Positions 1-9,242 of a stretch of DNA of 64,000 nt are shown in pieces. The notes under the pieces were generated by a model. It was not told the origin of the DNA and did no database searches. It saw only the letters and a list, made by a program, of their open reading frames with translations. Numbering within the stretch: the stretch's first letter is position 1; each line of letters starts with the position of its first letter. The translations under genes and the position numbers were made by a program. Source of the DNA: Rhizobium sp. NFR03 (lineage in GTDB: Bacteria; Pseudomonadota; Alphaproteobacteria; Rhizobiales; Rhizobiaceae); NCBI RefSeq assembly GCF_900111275.1, contig NZ_FOGR01000004.1, forward strand, positions 248,001 to 312,000. The letters are read 5' to 3'.

Positions 1-260
1 CGCTCGGTATCCGGCCGGAGGACCTGCACCCGGCGGAAGGCGACACCACGGCGGACGTCTTCCGGGCGGACGTGAAGGTTGCAGCCGTGGAGCTGGTCGG
101 CGCGGAGAGCTATGTCCATGGGCACCTTACGGATGGCCAGCCGATCATCTTCCGCGTCGCCGGCCGGTCCCGCATCCTCATGGATGACATCATACCGGTC
201 GCGGCCAGCCGGCAGGCACTGCACCTGTTCGACGAAGCAGGCCGGCGCATGGATGGCTGA
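1..260 (+). CDS. ABC transporter ATPase, C-terminal TOBE part (5' truncated by window edge)
   Basis: Only the last 85 codons are inside the window, read in frame 3. They begin LGIRPEDL, the strand that opens the TOBE/regulatory domain of MalK/UgpC-type ATPases, and run to a stop at 258-260. The nucleotide-binding domain must lie to the left. The protein would energise a carbohydrate- or glycerol-3-phosphate-type importer, but the substrate cannot be read from this end. It is convergent with the GntR gene, 8 bp away, so it probably closes a separate operon. Confidence 0.85.
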   Translation, partial: LGIRPEDLHPAEGDTTADVFRADVKVAAVELVGAESYVHGHLTDGQPIIFRVAGRSRILMDDIIPVAASRQALHLFDEAGRRMDG

Positions 261-268
261 AGCGCGGT

Positions 269-922
269 TCAGGGGATACGGGAGAACGCAGCGAGGACAG
301 TTCGCTCCGACTGGGTGAGGTAGGCCTCCAGCATGTCGGCGGCCTCCTGTGTTTTGCCGGCCTCCAGCTGTTCCAGAATGGCGGCGTTCAGATCGACATA
401 CGGCGCGTGGAGGAGCTCGGGATCGGCAAGCAGGCCGAAGCTCAAGCGAAGTTCGGCAGCGATCTGGGCGTAGAACGCGTTCAGGCGCTGGCTATCGGCC
501 ATTTCGACGATTGCTGCGTGGAACACCATGTTCTGGCTGCCCACCACGCCCCAGGCCTTCTCGCCACGCGCGATCCGCGCGGCGTCGACAGCGGCTCGCA
601 TTCGAGCGACCGCTGGATGATGCGGATAGGCCTTGGCCAGCGCCTGACATTCGATCATCCGTCGGATCCGGTAGATATCGATGATCGACGCCATGCTGGG
701 CGTCGCGACGAACATGCCGCGATTAGGCTCGTGGCGCAGCAATCCTTCCTTCGTCAGGAGCCGAAAGGCCTCGCGCAGGGAATTCCGCGATACGGAAAAA
801 TCCGCGCTCAGGGCTGCCTCCGACAGCCGTTGTCCCGGCTTGAGTTCGCCAGCGATCAAGCGCCCCCGGATCTCCTCCGCCAGCCTTGGCGCCAACGCCG
901 ATATCGTGTCCTGCTCTGCCAT
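269..922 (-). CDS. GntR-family regulator, FCD (FadR-like) subfamily, of the 5-oxoproline cluster
   Basis: A 217-residue protein. The N-terminal winged helix (about residues 8-75, with SVSRNSLREAFRLLTKEGLL) is followed by an all-helical FCD domain (IDIYRIRRMIECQALAKA onward). FCD domains bind small carboxylic acids and usually repress until the ligand binds. I chose the ATG at 922 because a GAGGGCAGG ribosome site precedes it; longer starts only add sequence unlike the family. It is divergent from the transporter-pxp genes, so it is their likely regulator. Two 11-bp sites matching the FadR-type consensus TNGTNNNACNA lie between them. That it senses 5-oxoproline is inference. Confidence 0.88.
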   Translation of the reverse strand: MAEQDTISALAPRLAEEIRGRLIAGELKPGQRLSEAALSADFSVSRNSLREAFRLLTKEGLLRHEPNRGMFVATPSMASIIDIYRIRRMIECQALAKAYPHHPAVARMRAAVDAARIARGEKAWGVVGSQNMVFHAAIVEMADSQRLNAFYAQIAAELRLSFGLLADPELLHAPYVDLNAAILEQLEAGKTQEAADMLEAYLTQSERTVLAAFSRIP

Positions 923-1164
923 CGAAACCTGCCCTCGACGCGCCTCCCGTTCGGGCACACCACGGTCGAAGCGATATCGCGCTTCGGGCATAAGGGAAAC
1001 CTCCCGGTGATCGATGAGGGACACCGTTCTCTTCGATTTCAACAGTTGCGGACGTGTCCCCTTTGACTGCCGGACCAGGAAGCCGTCGCGAGCGCCCAAA
1101 ATATGAGCGAGCTCCATGATTCAGCGCCTTTTCCCTCGGCACAATGCAAAGCAATTATACAGTC

Positions 1165-1196
1165 TGGTAGAACGATAGAACAAAATCGTTGAACGA
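1165..1196. promoter_or_regulatory. Tandem FadR/FCD-type operator sites
   Basis: Within the 366-bp gap between the divergent regulator and transporter, TGGTAGAACGA (1165-1175) and TCGTTGAACGA (1186-1196) both match the FadR-subfamily consensus TNGTNNNACNA. They are 21 bp apart centre to centre, about two helical turns. AACGAT and ATCGTT also form an inverted repeat across the spacer. This is the probable binding region of the adjacent GntR protein. Nothing else was recognised in the gap. Confidence 0.6.
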
Positions 1197-1288
1197 TATT
1201 GACAGGATCGTGAAACAGCGCGACGCTGCCGTCATAAACAACCGCACACCGCAGGATTTGCGGAGAAGCGGCAAACAAAGAGGGTAAC

Positions 1289-2560
1289 ATGGCAGATACA
1301 TCGGCATCCCCCGCATCGACATCTCAGGGCAGTCCCGCACCTGGAGGCATGTCTGCGAAATCGCGCCGCGCGGCGCTCATCGCGGCTATCTTCCTGATGG
1401 CGACATCCGCCATCGGTCCCGGCTTCATCACGCAGACGGCGACCTTCACGACGAAGCTCGGCTCCGCCTTCGCCTTTGCCATTCTCGCATCGATCCTGAT
1501 CGACTTCGTCGTGCAGCTGAACATCTGGCGGATCGTCACGCTCACGAAGATGCGCGCGTCCGACATTGCCAACGCCGCCATTCCCGGAACCGGTTATCTT
1601 CTCGCCATCCTCGTCATCGTCGGCGGCCTGTTCTTCAATGTCGGTAATATCGGCGGGGCAGGCCTCGGTCTGAACGCCATGCTCGGCGTTGATCCGAAAT
1701 GGGGCGGCGCCATCAGCGCGCTCATCGCCATCGCCATCTTCCTGTCGAAGAAGGCCGGCGTTGCCATCGACCGGCTGATCGTGGTTGCCGGTGTCCTCAT
1801 GATCGTTCTGACGCTCTATGTCGCGATCGTCTCGGCACCGCCCGTCGGCGACGCGCTGTTCCAGACCTTCCTGCCGAGCACGATCGATTTTGCAACGATC
1901 ACCACGATCGTCGGTGGCACGGTCGGCGGCTACATCACCTATTCCGGTGCTCATCGCCTGCTGGACAAGGGCACGGTTGGCATCGAGAATCTCGGCGCGG
2001 TGAACCGTGCAGCCCTGACCGGCATCGCGGTCACCGGTCTGATGCGCTACGTTCTGTTCCTCGCCATCCTCGGCGTGGTCGCCAGCGGCGTCGTGATCGA
2101 CATTTCGGGCAAGGGTGCAAATCCAGCGGCACAGGCGTTCCAGGCAGCGGCCGGTGACGTCGGCTACCGCATCTTCGGCGCGGTCCTCTGGTTTGCCGCC
2201 ATCACCTCCGTCATCGGCGCCGCCTATACGTCGGTCTCCTTCATCACGGTCTTCAAGCAGGACATCACCGAGCGCGCCCGCAACATCGCGACCGTCATCT
2301 TCATCGGCGTCTCGTTGATTGCTTACGTGCTCATCACAACGCCACCTGCCCAGATGCTGGTCTTCGTCGGTGGTCTGAACGGCCTCATCCTGCCCATCGG
2401 TCTGTCGATCTTCATCTATGCGGCATGGGCGCGCTCTGACCTGATGGGCGGCTACCGCTATCCCCGCTGGCTTCTGGTGCTTGGCGTCCTCGTCTGCGCG
2501 CTGACCTGGTACATGGGCTACAAGTCGATTGGACCGATCTTCGCGCTGCTGACGGCGTAA
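1289..2560 (+). CDS. Nramp-fold membrane transporter (YcsG-like), predicted 5-oxoproline/organic acid carrier
   Basis: 423 residues with about 11 hydrophobic helices and an Nramp overall pattern; YcsG is the counterpart in the Bacillus ycsFGI-kip locus. Helix 1 has [16 protein letters not shown] where metal-transporting Nramps carry DPGN. The helix-6 position reads [14 protein letters not shown] where they carry MPH. The residues that bind Mn or Fe are therefore absent and metal transport is unlikely. The gene comes first in the operon, 97 bp before pxpA, which suggests uptake of the pathway substrate. The family call rests on fold pattern and synteny; the substrate is inference. Confidence 0.8.
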   Translation: MADTSASPASTSQGSPAPGGMSAKSRRAALIAAIFLMATSAIGPGFITQTATFTTKLGSAFAFAILASILIDFVVQLNIWRIVTLTKMRASDIANAAIPGTGYLLAILVIVGGLFFNVGNIGGAGLGLNAMLGVDPKWGGAISALIAIAIFLSKKAGVAIDRLIVVAGVLMIVLTLYVAIVSAPPVGDALFQTFLPSTIDFATITTIVGGTVGGYITYSGAHRLLDKGTVGIENLGAVNRAALTGIAVTGLMRYVLFLAILGVVASGVVIDISGKGANPAAQAFQAAAGDVGYRIFGAVLWFAAITSVIGAAYTSVSFITVFKQDITERARNIATVIFIGVSLIAYVLITTPPAQMLVFVGGLNGLILPIGLSIFIYAAWARSDLMGGYRYPRWLLVLGVLVCALTWYMGYKSIGPIFALLTA

Positions 2561-2657
2561 CACCCTGAACGCTCCGGGCGCAGCACGGTTTGCGTCCGGA
2601 TCGAAACGACAGACCACGGCTCACAAGGAGCTGGCGAGAAGCAAGGGAGAGAGTGAC

Positions 2658-3425
2658 ATGAAAGCCATCGACCTCAACAGCGACCTCGGCGAAAGCTATG
2701 GTGCCTGGGGCATGGGCGACGATACGGCGATGCTCGCCATCGTCTCCAGCGCCAATGTCGCCTGTGGCTTTCATGCCGGCGACCCCGCGGGCATCCTGAA
2801 AACCGTCAAGGCAGCTGCGGAAAAGGGCGTCGCGATCGGTGCGCATGTCTCCTACCCGGACCGCGTCGGTTTCGGCCGGCGAGACATGGATGTCACGACA
2901 GACGAACTCATCGCGGATGTCATCTACCAGATCGGTGCTTTGAAAGGCATCGCGGCCGCGGCAGGCACCACGGTGCGCTACGTCAAGCCGCACGGCGCGC
3001 TGTACAACCGGATCGCCAATGATGCGAAGCAGGGACAGGCCGTCATCGACGCACTCAAGGCGGTCGATGCGTCTTTGGTCCTGATGGGTCTGGCGGGCAC
3101 GCCGATCCTTGATCTGGCAAAGCGCAGCGGCCTTGCCGTCGTCGCGGAAGCCTTCGCCGACCGGGCCTATACGCCGGAAGGCCAGCTCGTCTCCCGTCGC
3201 GAACCGGGCGCCGTGCTCCACGATACGAAAGCCATCGCGCAGCGTATGGTTCAGCTGGCGCGTGACGGCACGCTGACGGCCATCGACGGCTCCACCATCC
3301 GCATCGAGGCCCAGTCGATCTGCGTCCATGGCGACAGCCCCGGAGCGGTCTCGATCGCCCGCGAAATCCGACGTGCCTTCGAGGCGGACGGGTTGGCCGT
3401 GGCGTCCTTCCTCAACAATCACTAA
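2658..3425 (+). CDS. pxpA: 5-oxoprolinase subunit A (LamB/YcsF family)
   Basis: 255 residues, the usual length. It has the family start [18 protein letters not shown], the conserved [11 protein letters not shown] and [15 protein letters not shown] blocks, and VKPHGALYN, which includes a catalytic-site histidine. PxpA works with PxpB and PxpC in ATP-dependent opening of 5-oxo-L-proline to glutamate in the cytoplasm. 5-Oxoproline forms spontaneously from glutamine and is a ubiquitous metabolite-damage product. A GGAGAG ribosome site precedes the ATG. The next gene follows after 18 bp. Confidence 0.95.
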   Translation: MKAIDLNSDLGESYGAWGMGDDTAMLAIVSSANVACGFHAGDPAGILKTVKAAAEKGVAIGAHVSYPDRVGFGRRDMDVTTDELIADVIYQIGALKGIAAAAGTTVRYVKPHGALYNRIANDAKQGQAVIDALKAVDASLVLMGLAGTPILDLAKRSGLAVVAEAFADRAYTPEGQLVSRREPGAVLHDTKAIAQRMVQLARDGTLTAIDGSTIRIEAQSICVHGDSPGAVSIAREIRRAFEADGLAVASFLNNH

Positions 3426-3443
3426 ACGCGAAAGGAAAGCGTC

Positions 3444-4250
3444 ATGATCGCCATCGAGCATCTTCGCCATGTTGACGCCACGCCTGCGCGCGCCGCCCGC
3501 GAGGCCTACCGCGCCGGCAGTGTCGCGCCGACATCCGGCGTCGCACCCGGCTTCACGCAGGCCAACATGATCGTTCTGCCGCGCGACTGGGCATTCGACT
3601 TTCTGCTGTACGCCCAGCGCAACCCGAAGGCCTGCCCTGTTCTGGATGTTTCCGATCCCGGTTCGCATGCAACGCTGCTGGCACCCGGCGCCGATCTGCG
3701 CAAGGATTTGCCACTCTACCGGATCTGGCGGGACGGAAAGCTGGCCGAAGAGACCGCTGATGCCAGCGCGGCGTGGGCTGAGCATCCCGATCTCGTCAGC
3801 TTTCTCATCGGGTGCAGCTTCACCTTCGAGACGCCTATGGCCGAGGCCGGCATCGAGATCCGTCATATCACCGACGGCTCCAACGTCCCGATGTACCTGA
3901 CAAACCGCCCCTGCCGCCCGGCGGGGCGCCTGCACGGCAATCTCGTCGTGTCCATGCGTCCAATACCTGCCGGTCGTGTTGCAGATGCTGCAACCATCTC
4001 CGGCCGCTTTCCTGCCGTCCACGGTGCGCCGGTCCACGTCGGGGCGCCCGACGAGATCGGCATCACCGATCTTGGCAAACCCGAATTCGGGGATGCGGTG
4101 CGCATCGAGCCGGGCGAAGTTCCTGTCTTCTGGGCCTGTGGCGTGACGCCGCAAGCAGCCGTCATGGCATCCGGCGTTCCCTTTGCCATAACGCATGCGC
4201 CGGGACACATGTTCATCACCGACATTCCGGATTCGGCCTACCACGCCTGA
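3444..4250 (+). CDS. YcsI-type putative hydro-lyase (DUF1445)
   Basis: 268 residues with the DUF1445 hallmarks [16 protein letters not shown] near the N-terminus, [13 protein letters not shown] in the middle, [20 protein letters not shown] and the C-terminal [11 protein letters not shown]. Relatives include Bacillus YcsI and the mitochondrial D-glutamate cyclase domain, which turns D-glutamate into 5-oxo-D-proline. Its place between pxpA and pxpBC fits a role at the 5-oxoproline/glutamate step, perhaps handling the D-isomer or a side product. The exact reaction here is not known. Confidence 0.88.
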   Translation: MIAIEHLRHVDATPARAAREAYRAGSVAPTSGVAPGFTQANMIVLPRDWAFDFLLYAQRNPKACPVLDVSDPGSHATLLAPGADLRKDLPLYRIWRDGKLAEETADASAAWAEHPDLVSFLIGCSFTFETPMAEAGIEIRHITDGSNVPMYLTNRPCRPAGRLHGNLVVSMRPIPAGRVADAATISGRFPAVHGAPVHVGAPDEIGITDLGKPEFGDAVRIEPGEVPVFWACGVTPQAAVMASGVPFAITHAPGHMFITDIPDSAYHA

Positions 4251-4258
4251 GGTTCACG

Positions 4259-5857
4259 ATGCGCTTTCTCCCTGTCAGCCTGACCACACTGCTCGTCGAG
4301 CTTGCCGATCTGCAGGAAACGCTGGCCTTGTTCGCCTCGCTGGAAGCCGACCCCGTCCCTGGCATCGCAGACATGGTGCCGGCCGCGCGCACGCTGATGA
4401 TCCGGTTTCACCCCGGCGCAACGACGCCGGAAGCGCTGGCACGGGAAGTGGCGACACGCGACCTCTCGGCGCGGATCGCGCCTTCCGACAAGCTCGTCGA
4501 GATCCCCGTGCGCTATGATGGCGAGGATCTGGCCGACGTGGCGGAACTCACGGGCCTTTCCGTCGAGGAGGTCGTCCGCAGGCATGTGGAAAGCGAGTTC
4601 ACCGTGGCCTTCTGTGGCTTTGCCCCCGGCTTCGGCTACCTCGTGGGCGGAGATCCCACCTTGCAGGTGCCGCGTCGCCAAAGCCCGCGCACACGCATTC
4701 CAGCCGGTGCGGTGGCGCTCGCCGGCGCCTTCAGCGGCGTCTATCCCCAGGAAAGCCCCGGCGGCTGGCAGATCATCGGTACGACGCCGGAGAAGATGTG
4801 GGATCTCTCCCGTGATCCACCGGCGCTGTTTCAGCCCGGATATCGGGTCAGGTTCACCGATCTGGCAAAGCGCGCGCCTGTTGCAGCCATACCGGTCGCA
4901 AGAGCTGAGGCTGTTGCGGTGGGAGAGACACCGGAGGGCGTCTCTTTCACCGTCCTTGCAGCCCCCATGCCCGCACTTTTTCAGGACGCAGGCCGCTTCG
5001 GACAGACCGGGCAGGGCGTATCGTCCGCCGGTGCGCTCGACCAAAGCGCCTTCCGCGCAGCCAATCGCGTCGTCGGCAATCCGCCAAACGCCACCTGTCT
5101 GGAGATCACGCTCGGCGGCTTCTCCATCGCGGTCACCGGCCGCACGGTCATTGGCATTACCGGTGCCCCCTGCCCTATCGAGATCCGCGATACGGAGGGG
5201 CACGTGCATCGGGCCGAGACGTATCGCCCGATGTCTCTGGAGCCCGGCGACATCGTCACGCTCGGGCAGGCGCCAAAGGGTATGCGCAGCTATCTCGCGG
5301 TGCGCGGCGGCTTCAATGTGGCGCCCGTCCTCGGCAGCACGTCGACGGATACGCTTGCGGTGGTCGGGCCTGATCCCGTGGCGAAGGGCGCCGTCCTCAA
5401 GGTCCATTCGAACACAAGCGGGCTGACCGCGGTGTCGCTGGAGGAAATGCCGGCGTTCATGCATCCCGGTTCGGACGATGTGGTAACGCTCGATGTGGTT
5501 ATGGGCCCGCGCAGCGACTGGTTCACACAGACTGGCATCGACACGTTGACGTCCCAGCTTTTCCGCATGACGCCGCAATCCAACAGGGTCGGCATCCGTC
5601 TGTCCGGCGATATCCCGCTGGAGCGTAAGGACAAGGCGGAGCTGCCGAGCGAAGGCACGGCGACCGGCGCGATACAGGTGCCGCACAGCGGCCAGCCCGT
5701 GCTTTTCCTTGCCGACCATCCGCTGACCGGCGGCTATCCCGTCATCGCGACGGTTGCAGACTATCATCTTGATCTCGCCGGGCAGATCCCGGTCAACGCC
5801 CACATCCGCTTTAGGCCGATTGCGCCATTCGCGGACATCGTGCCGGCCAGAAACTGA
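4259..5857 (+). CDS. pxpBC: 5-oxoprolinase subunits B and C fused in one chain (KipI-KipA type)
   Basis: 532 residues. Residues 1 to about 210 are PxpB-like ([10 protein letters not shown] at 119-128, SPGGWQIIG near 166). From about 230 the PxpC/KipA half begins ([13 protein letters not shown] near 242) and runs to HIRFRPI. The two halves are separate genes in E. coli and Bacillus; here one reading frame covers both. Related fused domains occur in urea carboxylase and allophanate hydrolase. The start at 4259 lies 8 bp after the YcsI stop, which implies translational coupling. With PxpA this should form the ATP-dependent 5-oxoprolinase. Confidence 0.92.
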   Translation: MRFLPVSLTTLLVELADLQETLALFASLEADPVPGIADMVPAARTLMIRFHPGATTPEALAREVATRDLSARIAPSDKLVEIPVRYDGEDLADVAELTGLSVEEVVRRHVESEFTVAFCGFAPGFGYLVGGDPTLQVPRRQSPRTRIPAGAVALAGAFSGVYPQESPGGWQIIGTTPEKMWDLSRDPPALFQPGYRVRFTDLAKRAPVAAIPVARAEAVAVGETPEGVSFTVLAAPMPALFQDAGRFGQTGQGVSSAGALDQSAFRAANRVVGNPPNATCLEITLGGFSIAVTGRTVIGITGAPCPIEIRDTEGHVHRAETYRPMSLEPGDIVTLGQAPKGMRSYLAVRGGFNVAPVLGSTSTDTLAVVGPDPVAKGAVLKVHSNTSGLTAVSLEEMPAFMHPGSDDVVTLDVVMGPRSDWFTQTGIDTLTSQLFRMTPQSNRVGIRLSGDIPLERKDKAELPSEGTATGAIQVPHSGQPVLFLADHPLTGGYPVIATVADYHLDLAGQIPVNAHIRFRPIAPFADIVPARN

Positions 5858-5912
5858 TGCGCAAGCTTGCGCCGGTGGCTCCGTCACGGCTCACCTCAGA
5901 GGGAGGATTGTC

Positions 5913-7643
5913 ATGAAAAAAGTCCTGATCGCCAATCGCGGCGAGATTGCCGTCCGTATCATCCGCGCCTGCCGCGACTACGGGGTCGGCTCCGTTGCGG
6001 TTTATGCCGATTGCGATATCGACGCGCTGCATGTGCGTCTTGCAGACGAGGCTTACGGCCTCGACGGCGACCGTCCGGCAGACAGCTACCTCGACATCGA
6101 AAAGCTGATCGCGATCGCGAAGCGCTCCGGCGCGGACGCTGTGCATCCCGGCTACGGCTTCCTCTCCGAACGCGCGGAGTTCGCGCGCGCGGTGCAACAG
6201 GCAGGCCTTATCTGGATCGGTCCCGATCCGCATGTCATCGAGGCGCTGGGCGACAAGGTCGAGGCGCGGCGCATCGCAACCAGCGTCGGGGCCCCCCTCG
6301 TTGCTGGCAGCGACGGGCCGGTCGAAACAGCAGCCGAGGTCATTGCCTTTGCCGACGCTCACGGGCTTCCTGTCGCGATCAAGGCGGCGCATGGCGGCGG
6401 CGGGCGTGGCCTGAAGGTCGCCTGGAAACGCGAGGAGATCGCCGATCTCTACGAATCCGCCGTGCGCGAAGCCACGGCTGCTTTCGGACGCGGCGAATGT
6501 TTCCTGGAGCGCTTTCTCGACCGCCCGCGTCATATCGAGGCGCAGGTGCTGGCCGACCGCCATGGCCATGTCGTCGTTCTCGGCACCCGCGATTGCTCGC
6601 TCCAGCGCCGCAACCAGAAGCTCGTCGAAGAGGCACCTGCCCCCTTCCTGACCGACGCACAGCGGACTGAAATCCACCAGTCTGCGGCAAAGATCTGCAA
6701 AGCTGCCGGCTATACCGGTGCGGGCACCGTCGAGTTCCTGCTGGGCGTCGACGGAACGATCTCGTTTCTGGAGGTCAACACACGCCTTCAGGTCGAGCAT
6801 CCCGTAACGGAGGAAACGACCGGCATCGATCTCGTCGTCGAGCAGTTGCGGATCGCCGACGGGCTTCCGCTCGGCATAACAGAAACGCCGGAGCCGCGCG
6901 GACATTCGATCGAGTTCCGCATCAATGCGGAAGATCCTGGCCGGGGCTTTTTGCCCACGCCCGGCGTCATCACCGAGTTCAGCCCGCCCTCCGGCCCGGG
7001 CATTCGCCTGGACAGCGGCGTCGTCACCGGCTCGACCATCCCCGGCACTTTCGACTCCCTGACGTCGAAGCTCATCGTCACCGGCGCCAACCGCGAGCAG
7101 GCGCTGGCCCGTGCCCGGCGTGCGCTCGCCGAGTTCCGCATCGAGGGCATCGCGACCGTCCTTCCCTTCCACCGCGCAGCGATCGATACTGCCGATTTCC
7201 GCGGCGACGATGGCTTCAAGGTGCACACCCGCTGGATCGAGACGGACTTCGCCGCCCTGCCGGACGCCGCCCCTCGCCCCCTCCAGCCGACCCCCTCGGG
7301 CATCGTGCGCACCCACATCGAAATCGACGGACGTCTGCATGCCGTCGGCCTGCCGACGATGCTGCTTGCGGGTTTTGGCACGGGCAATGCCTCGGCCGGC
7401 GCAGCGCCTGCAATGGCACCGTCCGAAATTGACCCGGCAATCGTCACAGCACCGATCACCGGGACACTTCAGGTGTGGAAGGCTACGGACGGTGCCGAGG
7501 TTCAGGAAGGCGACCTCATTGCCGTTCTCGAAGCCATGAAGATGGAAACGCAGGTTACCGCGCATCGCGCAGGACGTCTGCATATCCAAGCTGAACAGGG
7601 CGCCTATCTGAACGCCGGCACCGCGATCGCTTCGATCAGTTGA
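5913..7643 (+). CDS. Biotin carboxylase with C-terminal biotin carrier domain
   Basis: 576 residues. The N-terminal biotin carboxylase/ATP-grasp part (about 1-445) has [16 protein letters not shown], the glycine loop [10 protein letters not shown] (160-169) and [14 protein letters not shown]. After a short linker, a biotinyl domain ends the protein with EAMKMET; Lys543 is the expected biotinylation site. A GAGGGAGG ribosome site precedes the ATG. At 576 residues it is shorter than acyl-CoA carboxylase alpha chains (about 650) because the linker region is reduced. It follows pxpBC by 55 bp with no carboxyltransferase nearby, so the acceptor of the carboxyl group is unknown. PxpC itself belongs to the biotin-dependent carboxyltransferase-like family, which makes it a candidate partner. 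Confidence 0.9.
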   Translation: MKKVLIANRGEIAVRIIRACRDYGVGSVAVYADCDIDALHVRLADEAYGLDGDRPADSYLDIEKLIAIAKRSGADAVHPGYGFLSERAEFARAVQQAGLIWIGPDPHVIEALGDKVEARRIATSVGAPLVAGSDGPVETAAEVIAFADAHGLPVAIKAAHGGGGRGLKVAWKREEIADLYESAVREATAAFGRGECFLERFLDRPRHIEAQVLADRHGHVVVLGTRDCSLQRRNQKLVEEAPAPFLTDAQRTEIHQSAAKICKAAGYTGAGTVEFLLGVDGTISFLEVNTRLQVEHPVTEETTGIDLVVEQLRIADGLPLGITETPEPRGHSIEFRINAEDPGRGFLPTPGVITEFSPPSGPGIRLDSGVVTGSTIPGTFDSLTSKLIVTGANREQALARARRALAEFRIEGIATVLPFHRAAIDTADFRGDDGFKVHTRWIETDFAALPDAAPRPLQPTPSGIVRTHIEIDGRLHAVGLPTMLLAGFGTGNASAGAAPAMAPSEIDPAIVTAPITGTLQVWKATDGAEVQEGDLIAVLEAMKMETQVTAHRAGRLHIQAEQGAYLNAGTAIASIS

Positions 7644-7671
7644 TCGAAGCGCGTTCGGATGGCAACTTTCG

Positions 7672-8055
7672 TTACGGAAACGTCTTGAGATAGGCGATAA
7701 CGTCGCGGATTTCCGCCTCGCTCCACAGGCCCCAGAAGCGCATGCTTGTCCCCGGCACCTTTTTCTTCGGGCTGTAGAGAAAGGCCGCGAGTGCTTCGTC
7801 GTCCCAAACGAGACCCGAGGAACCTGCGTCTGTCATCGCCTGCGAGTATCGGAAGTCCGGCACCGCGCCAGCCTTCCGTCCGAAGACACCTTTCAGATAA
7901 GGTCCGTACTTGTTCGTCTCGGCATCGGGCACGTGACAGGATGCGCAGGTCTGGAAGATCCGCCGCCCATGATCAACGTCTTCTGCATGCGCAGCAGGTG
8001 CCACCGCCACACATATTGCTGATGCCAGACGGATAGCGGCTCGAAAGACACGCAT
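7672..8055 (-). CDS. Small c-type cytochrome (class I, cytochrome c550/c2-like), exported
   Basis: 127 residues from the ATG at 8055. The first 24 form a clear signal peptide (MRVFRAAIRLASAICVAVAPAAHA). The mature protein has one haem motif, CASCH, the downstream GPYLKGVFGRKAG region and a distal methionine in KVPGTSMRFWG. It should be a periplasmic electron carrier. Two starts are possible: ATG 8100 with GAGGTGA, or ATG 8055 with GGAG. I prefer 8055 because it gives a standard signal peptide and because a possible EcfG-type promoter on this strand overlaps the 8100 codon. The electron donor and acceptor are unknown. Confidence 0.85.
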   Translation of the reverse strand: MRVFRAAIRLASAICVAVAPAAHAEDVDHGRRIFQTCASCHVPDAETNKYGPYLKGVFGRKAGAVPDFRYSQAMTDAGSSGLVWDDEALAAFLYSPKKKVPGTSMRFWGLWSEAEIRDVIAYLKTFP

Positions 8056-8100
8056 GCTGTCACTCCAGTCGGCAGGTGTTTCGGTCTGTGCAAGATTCAT

Positions 8101-8125
8101 GACGCTTTCACCTCTTTCTCGTTCC
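8101..8125 (-). promoter_or_regulatory. Possible EcfG-type promoter for the cytochrome gene (weak)
   Basis: Read on the minus strand this is GGAAC, 16 bp, CGTC. The EcfG consensus is GGAAC-N16/17-CGTT, so the -10 element is one base off. Transcription would start just inside the longer open frame, giving a leader of about 35 nt before the ATG at 8055. Confidence 0.3.
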
Positions 8126-8204
8126 AAAGCCGGTGAGAATCGCGGCAACCCGGGCGCTGTTTGTAGCCAAACGCATACCCAACCTTCATGTTTTCCTAAT
8201 GTCT

Positions 8205-8230
8205 GGAACTTGTTGTGAAATCTTGCGTTC
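8205..8230 (+). promoter_or_regulatory. EcfG (general stress response) promoter
   Basis: GGAAC at 8205-8209, a 16-bp spacer, then CGTTC at 8226-8230. This is an exact match to the -35/-10 pair of the alphaproteobacterial general-stress sigma factor EcfG. It lies about 48 bp before the start codon of the membrane protein at 8278. Confidence 0.75.
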
Positions 8231-8277
8231 TTTGACCACTCGCACGTTTGCGATACGCTCCAAAGGACCCGATCATC

Positions 8278-9174
8278 ATGACAATCCCAGCCTCCTCCTA
8301 TCGTCCGACCGAAACAGTCTACGGTGGTGTGCCTTCAGTAACTGCGTCATTGCACAAAGTATCCTGGGGTTCCATCTTCGCTGGCGTAGCACTGGCACTC
8401 GCCGTTCAGTTTCTTCTGAACCTTCTCGGCGTCGGTATCGGCGCAGCCGTTATCGATCCCGCACAGTACGATAACCCGCAGGCAAGCACATTCTCCATCG
8501 CCGGCGGCGCGTGGTTCGTGGTCTCCGGCATTATCGCTTCCTTCGTTGGCGGCTATGTCGCAAGTCGCCTTTCTGGTCGCGCCAGCAAGTCCACCGGTGG
8601 CTACCATGGCGTAACCGCCTGGGCGGTGACAGCGCTCGTCGTTCTTTACCTGCTGACCACATCTGTCGGTGCGATCGTTGGTGGCGCCTTCAATGGCCTG
8701 TCAAGCGTCGTTGGCGGCGTCGGCCGTACGGCTGCGACGGCAGCAACAACTGCAGCACCAGCGCTTTCTGACGTCGCAAACCCGATGGCTGGCATCGAGC
8801 AGCAGATCCGCAACACGACCGGCAACGACCCGCAGGCCCTGCAGAGCGCAGCCGTTTCCGCCATTCAGGCTCTCGTGACCGGCGACGAAGCGACTGCCGA
8901 AGACGCCCGGACGCGTGCGGCCGAAGCTCTGGCCCGCGCCCAGAACATCCCTGTCGATCAGGCTCGCACCCAGGTTCAGCAGTACGAACAGACGTATCGC
9001 CAGAATATGGAAGCTGCCAAGCAGCAGGCTGTCGAGGCCGCTCAGACCGCAACGGCAGCCGTTTCGACCGGCGCCATCCTCGGCTTCATTGCTCTCGTAC
9101 TCGGTGCCGTTGCCGCATGGTTCGGCGGCGTTGCCGGCACCAAGCGCGATCTGGACGATGTTCGCACCGTCTAA
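8278..9174 (+). CDS. Stress-controlled integral membrane protein of unknown function (rhizobial 'PhnA-like')
   Basis: 298 residues. A hydrophobic helix at about 25-55 is followed by two more (about 75-100 and 118-145), a long Ala/Gln-rich helical segment (about 150-260) with coiled-coil character, and a last hydrophobic helix before GVAGTKRDLDD. Similar proteins in rhizobia are labelled PhnA-like, but nothing in the sequence suggests phosphonate chemistry. The start at 8278 fits the EcfG promoter 48 bp upstream. A strong terminator follows. A role in envelope stress is inference from the promoter. Confidence 0.78.
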   Translation: MTIPASSYRPTETVYGGVPSVTASLHKVSWGSIFAGVALALAVQFLLNLLGVGIGAAVIDPAQYDNPQASTFSIAGGAWFVVSGIIASFVGGYVASRLSGRASKSTGGYHGVTAWAVTALVVLYLLTTSVGAIVGGAFNGLSSVVGGVGRTAATAATTAAPALSDVANPMAGIEQQIRNTTGNDPQALQSAAVSAIQALVTGDEATAEDARTRAAEALARAQNIPVDQARTQVQQYEQTYRQNMEAAKQQAVEAAQTATAAVSTGAILGFIALVLGAVAAWFGGVAGTKRDLDDVRTV

Positions 9175-9196
9175 GCCCAGCTAGAGACCAGCACGG

Positions 9197-9230
9197 AAAG
9201 GCCGTCAGTCGAAAGACTGGCGGCCTTTTT
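9197..9230 (+). terminator. Rho-independent terminator
   Basis: A 14-bp stem (9197-9210 with 9215-9228, one G-T pair) closes a GAAA tetraloop and is followed by a short T run. It ends the membrane-protein transcript. It sits just before the 3' end of the convergent kinase gene. Confidence 0.9.
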
Positions 9231-9242
9231 CGTCGCAACCTA

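Noticed and set aside
1232-2617. Long open frame on the minus strand through the transporter gene, 461 codons
   Set aside because: It is antisense to a clear membrane transporter. Its product is rich in Asp/Arg/His/Gly with no fold or motif, the usual result of reading high-GC coding DNA backwards.
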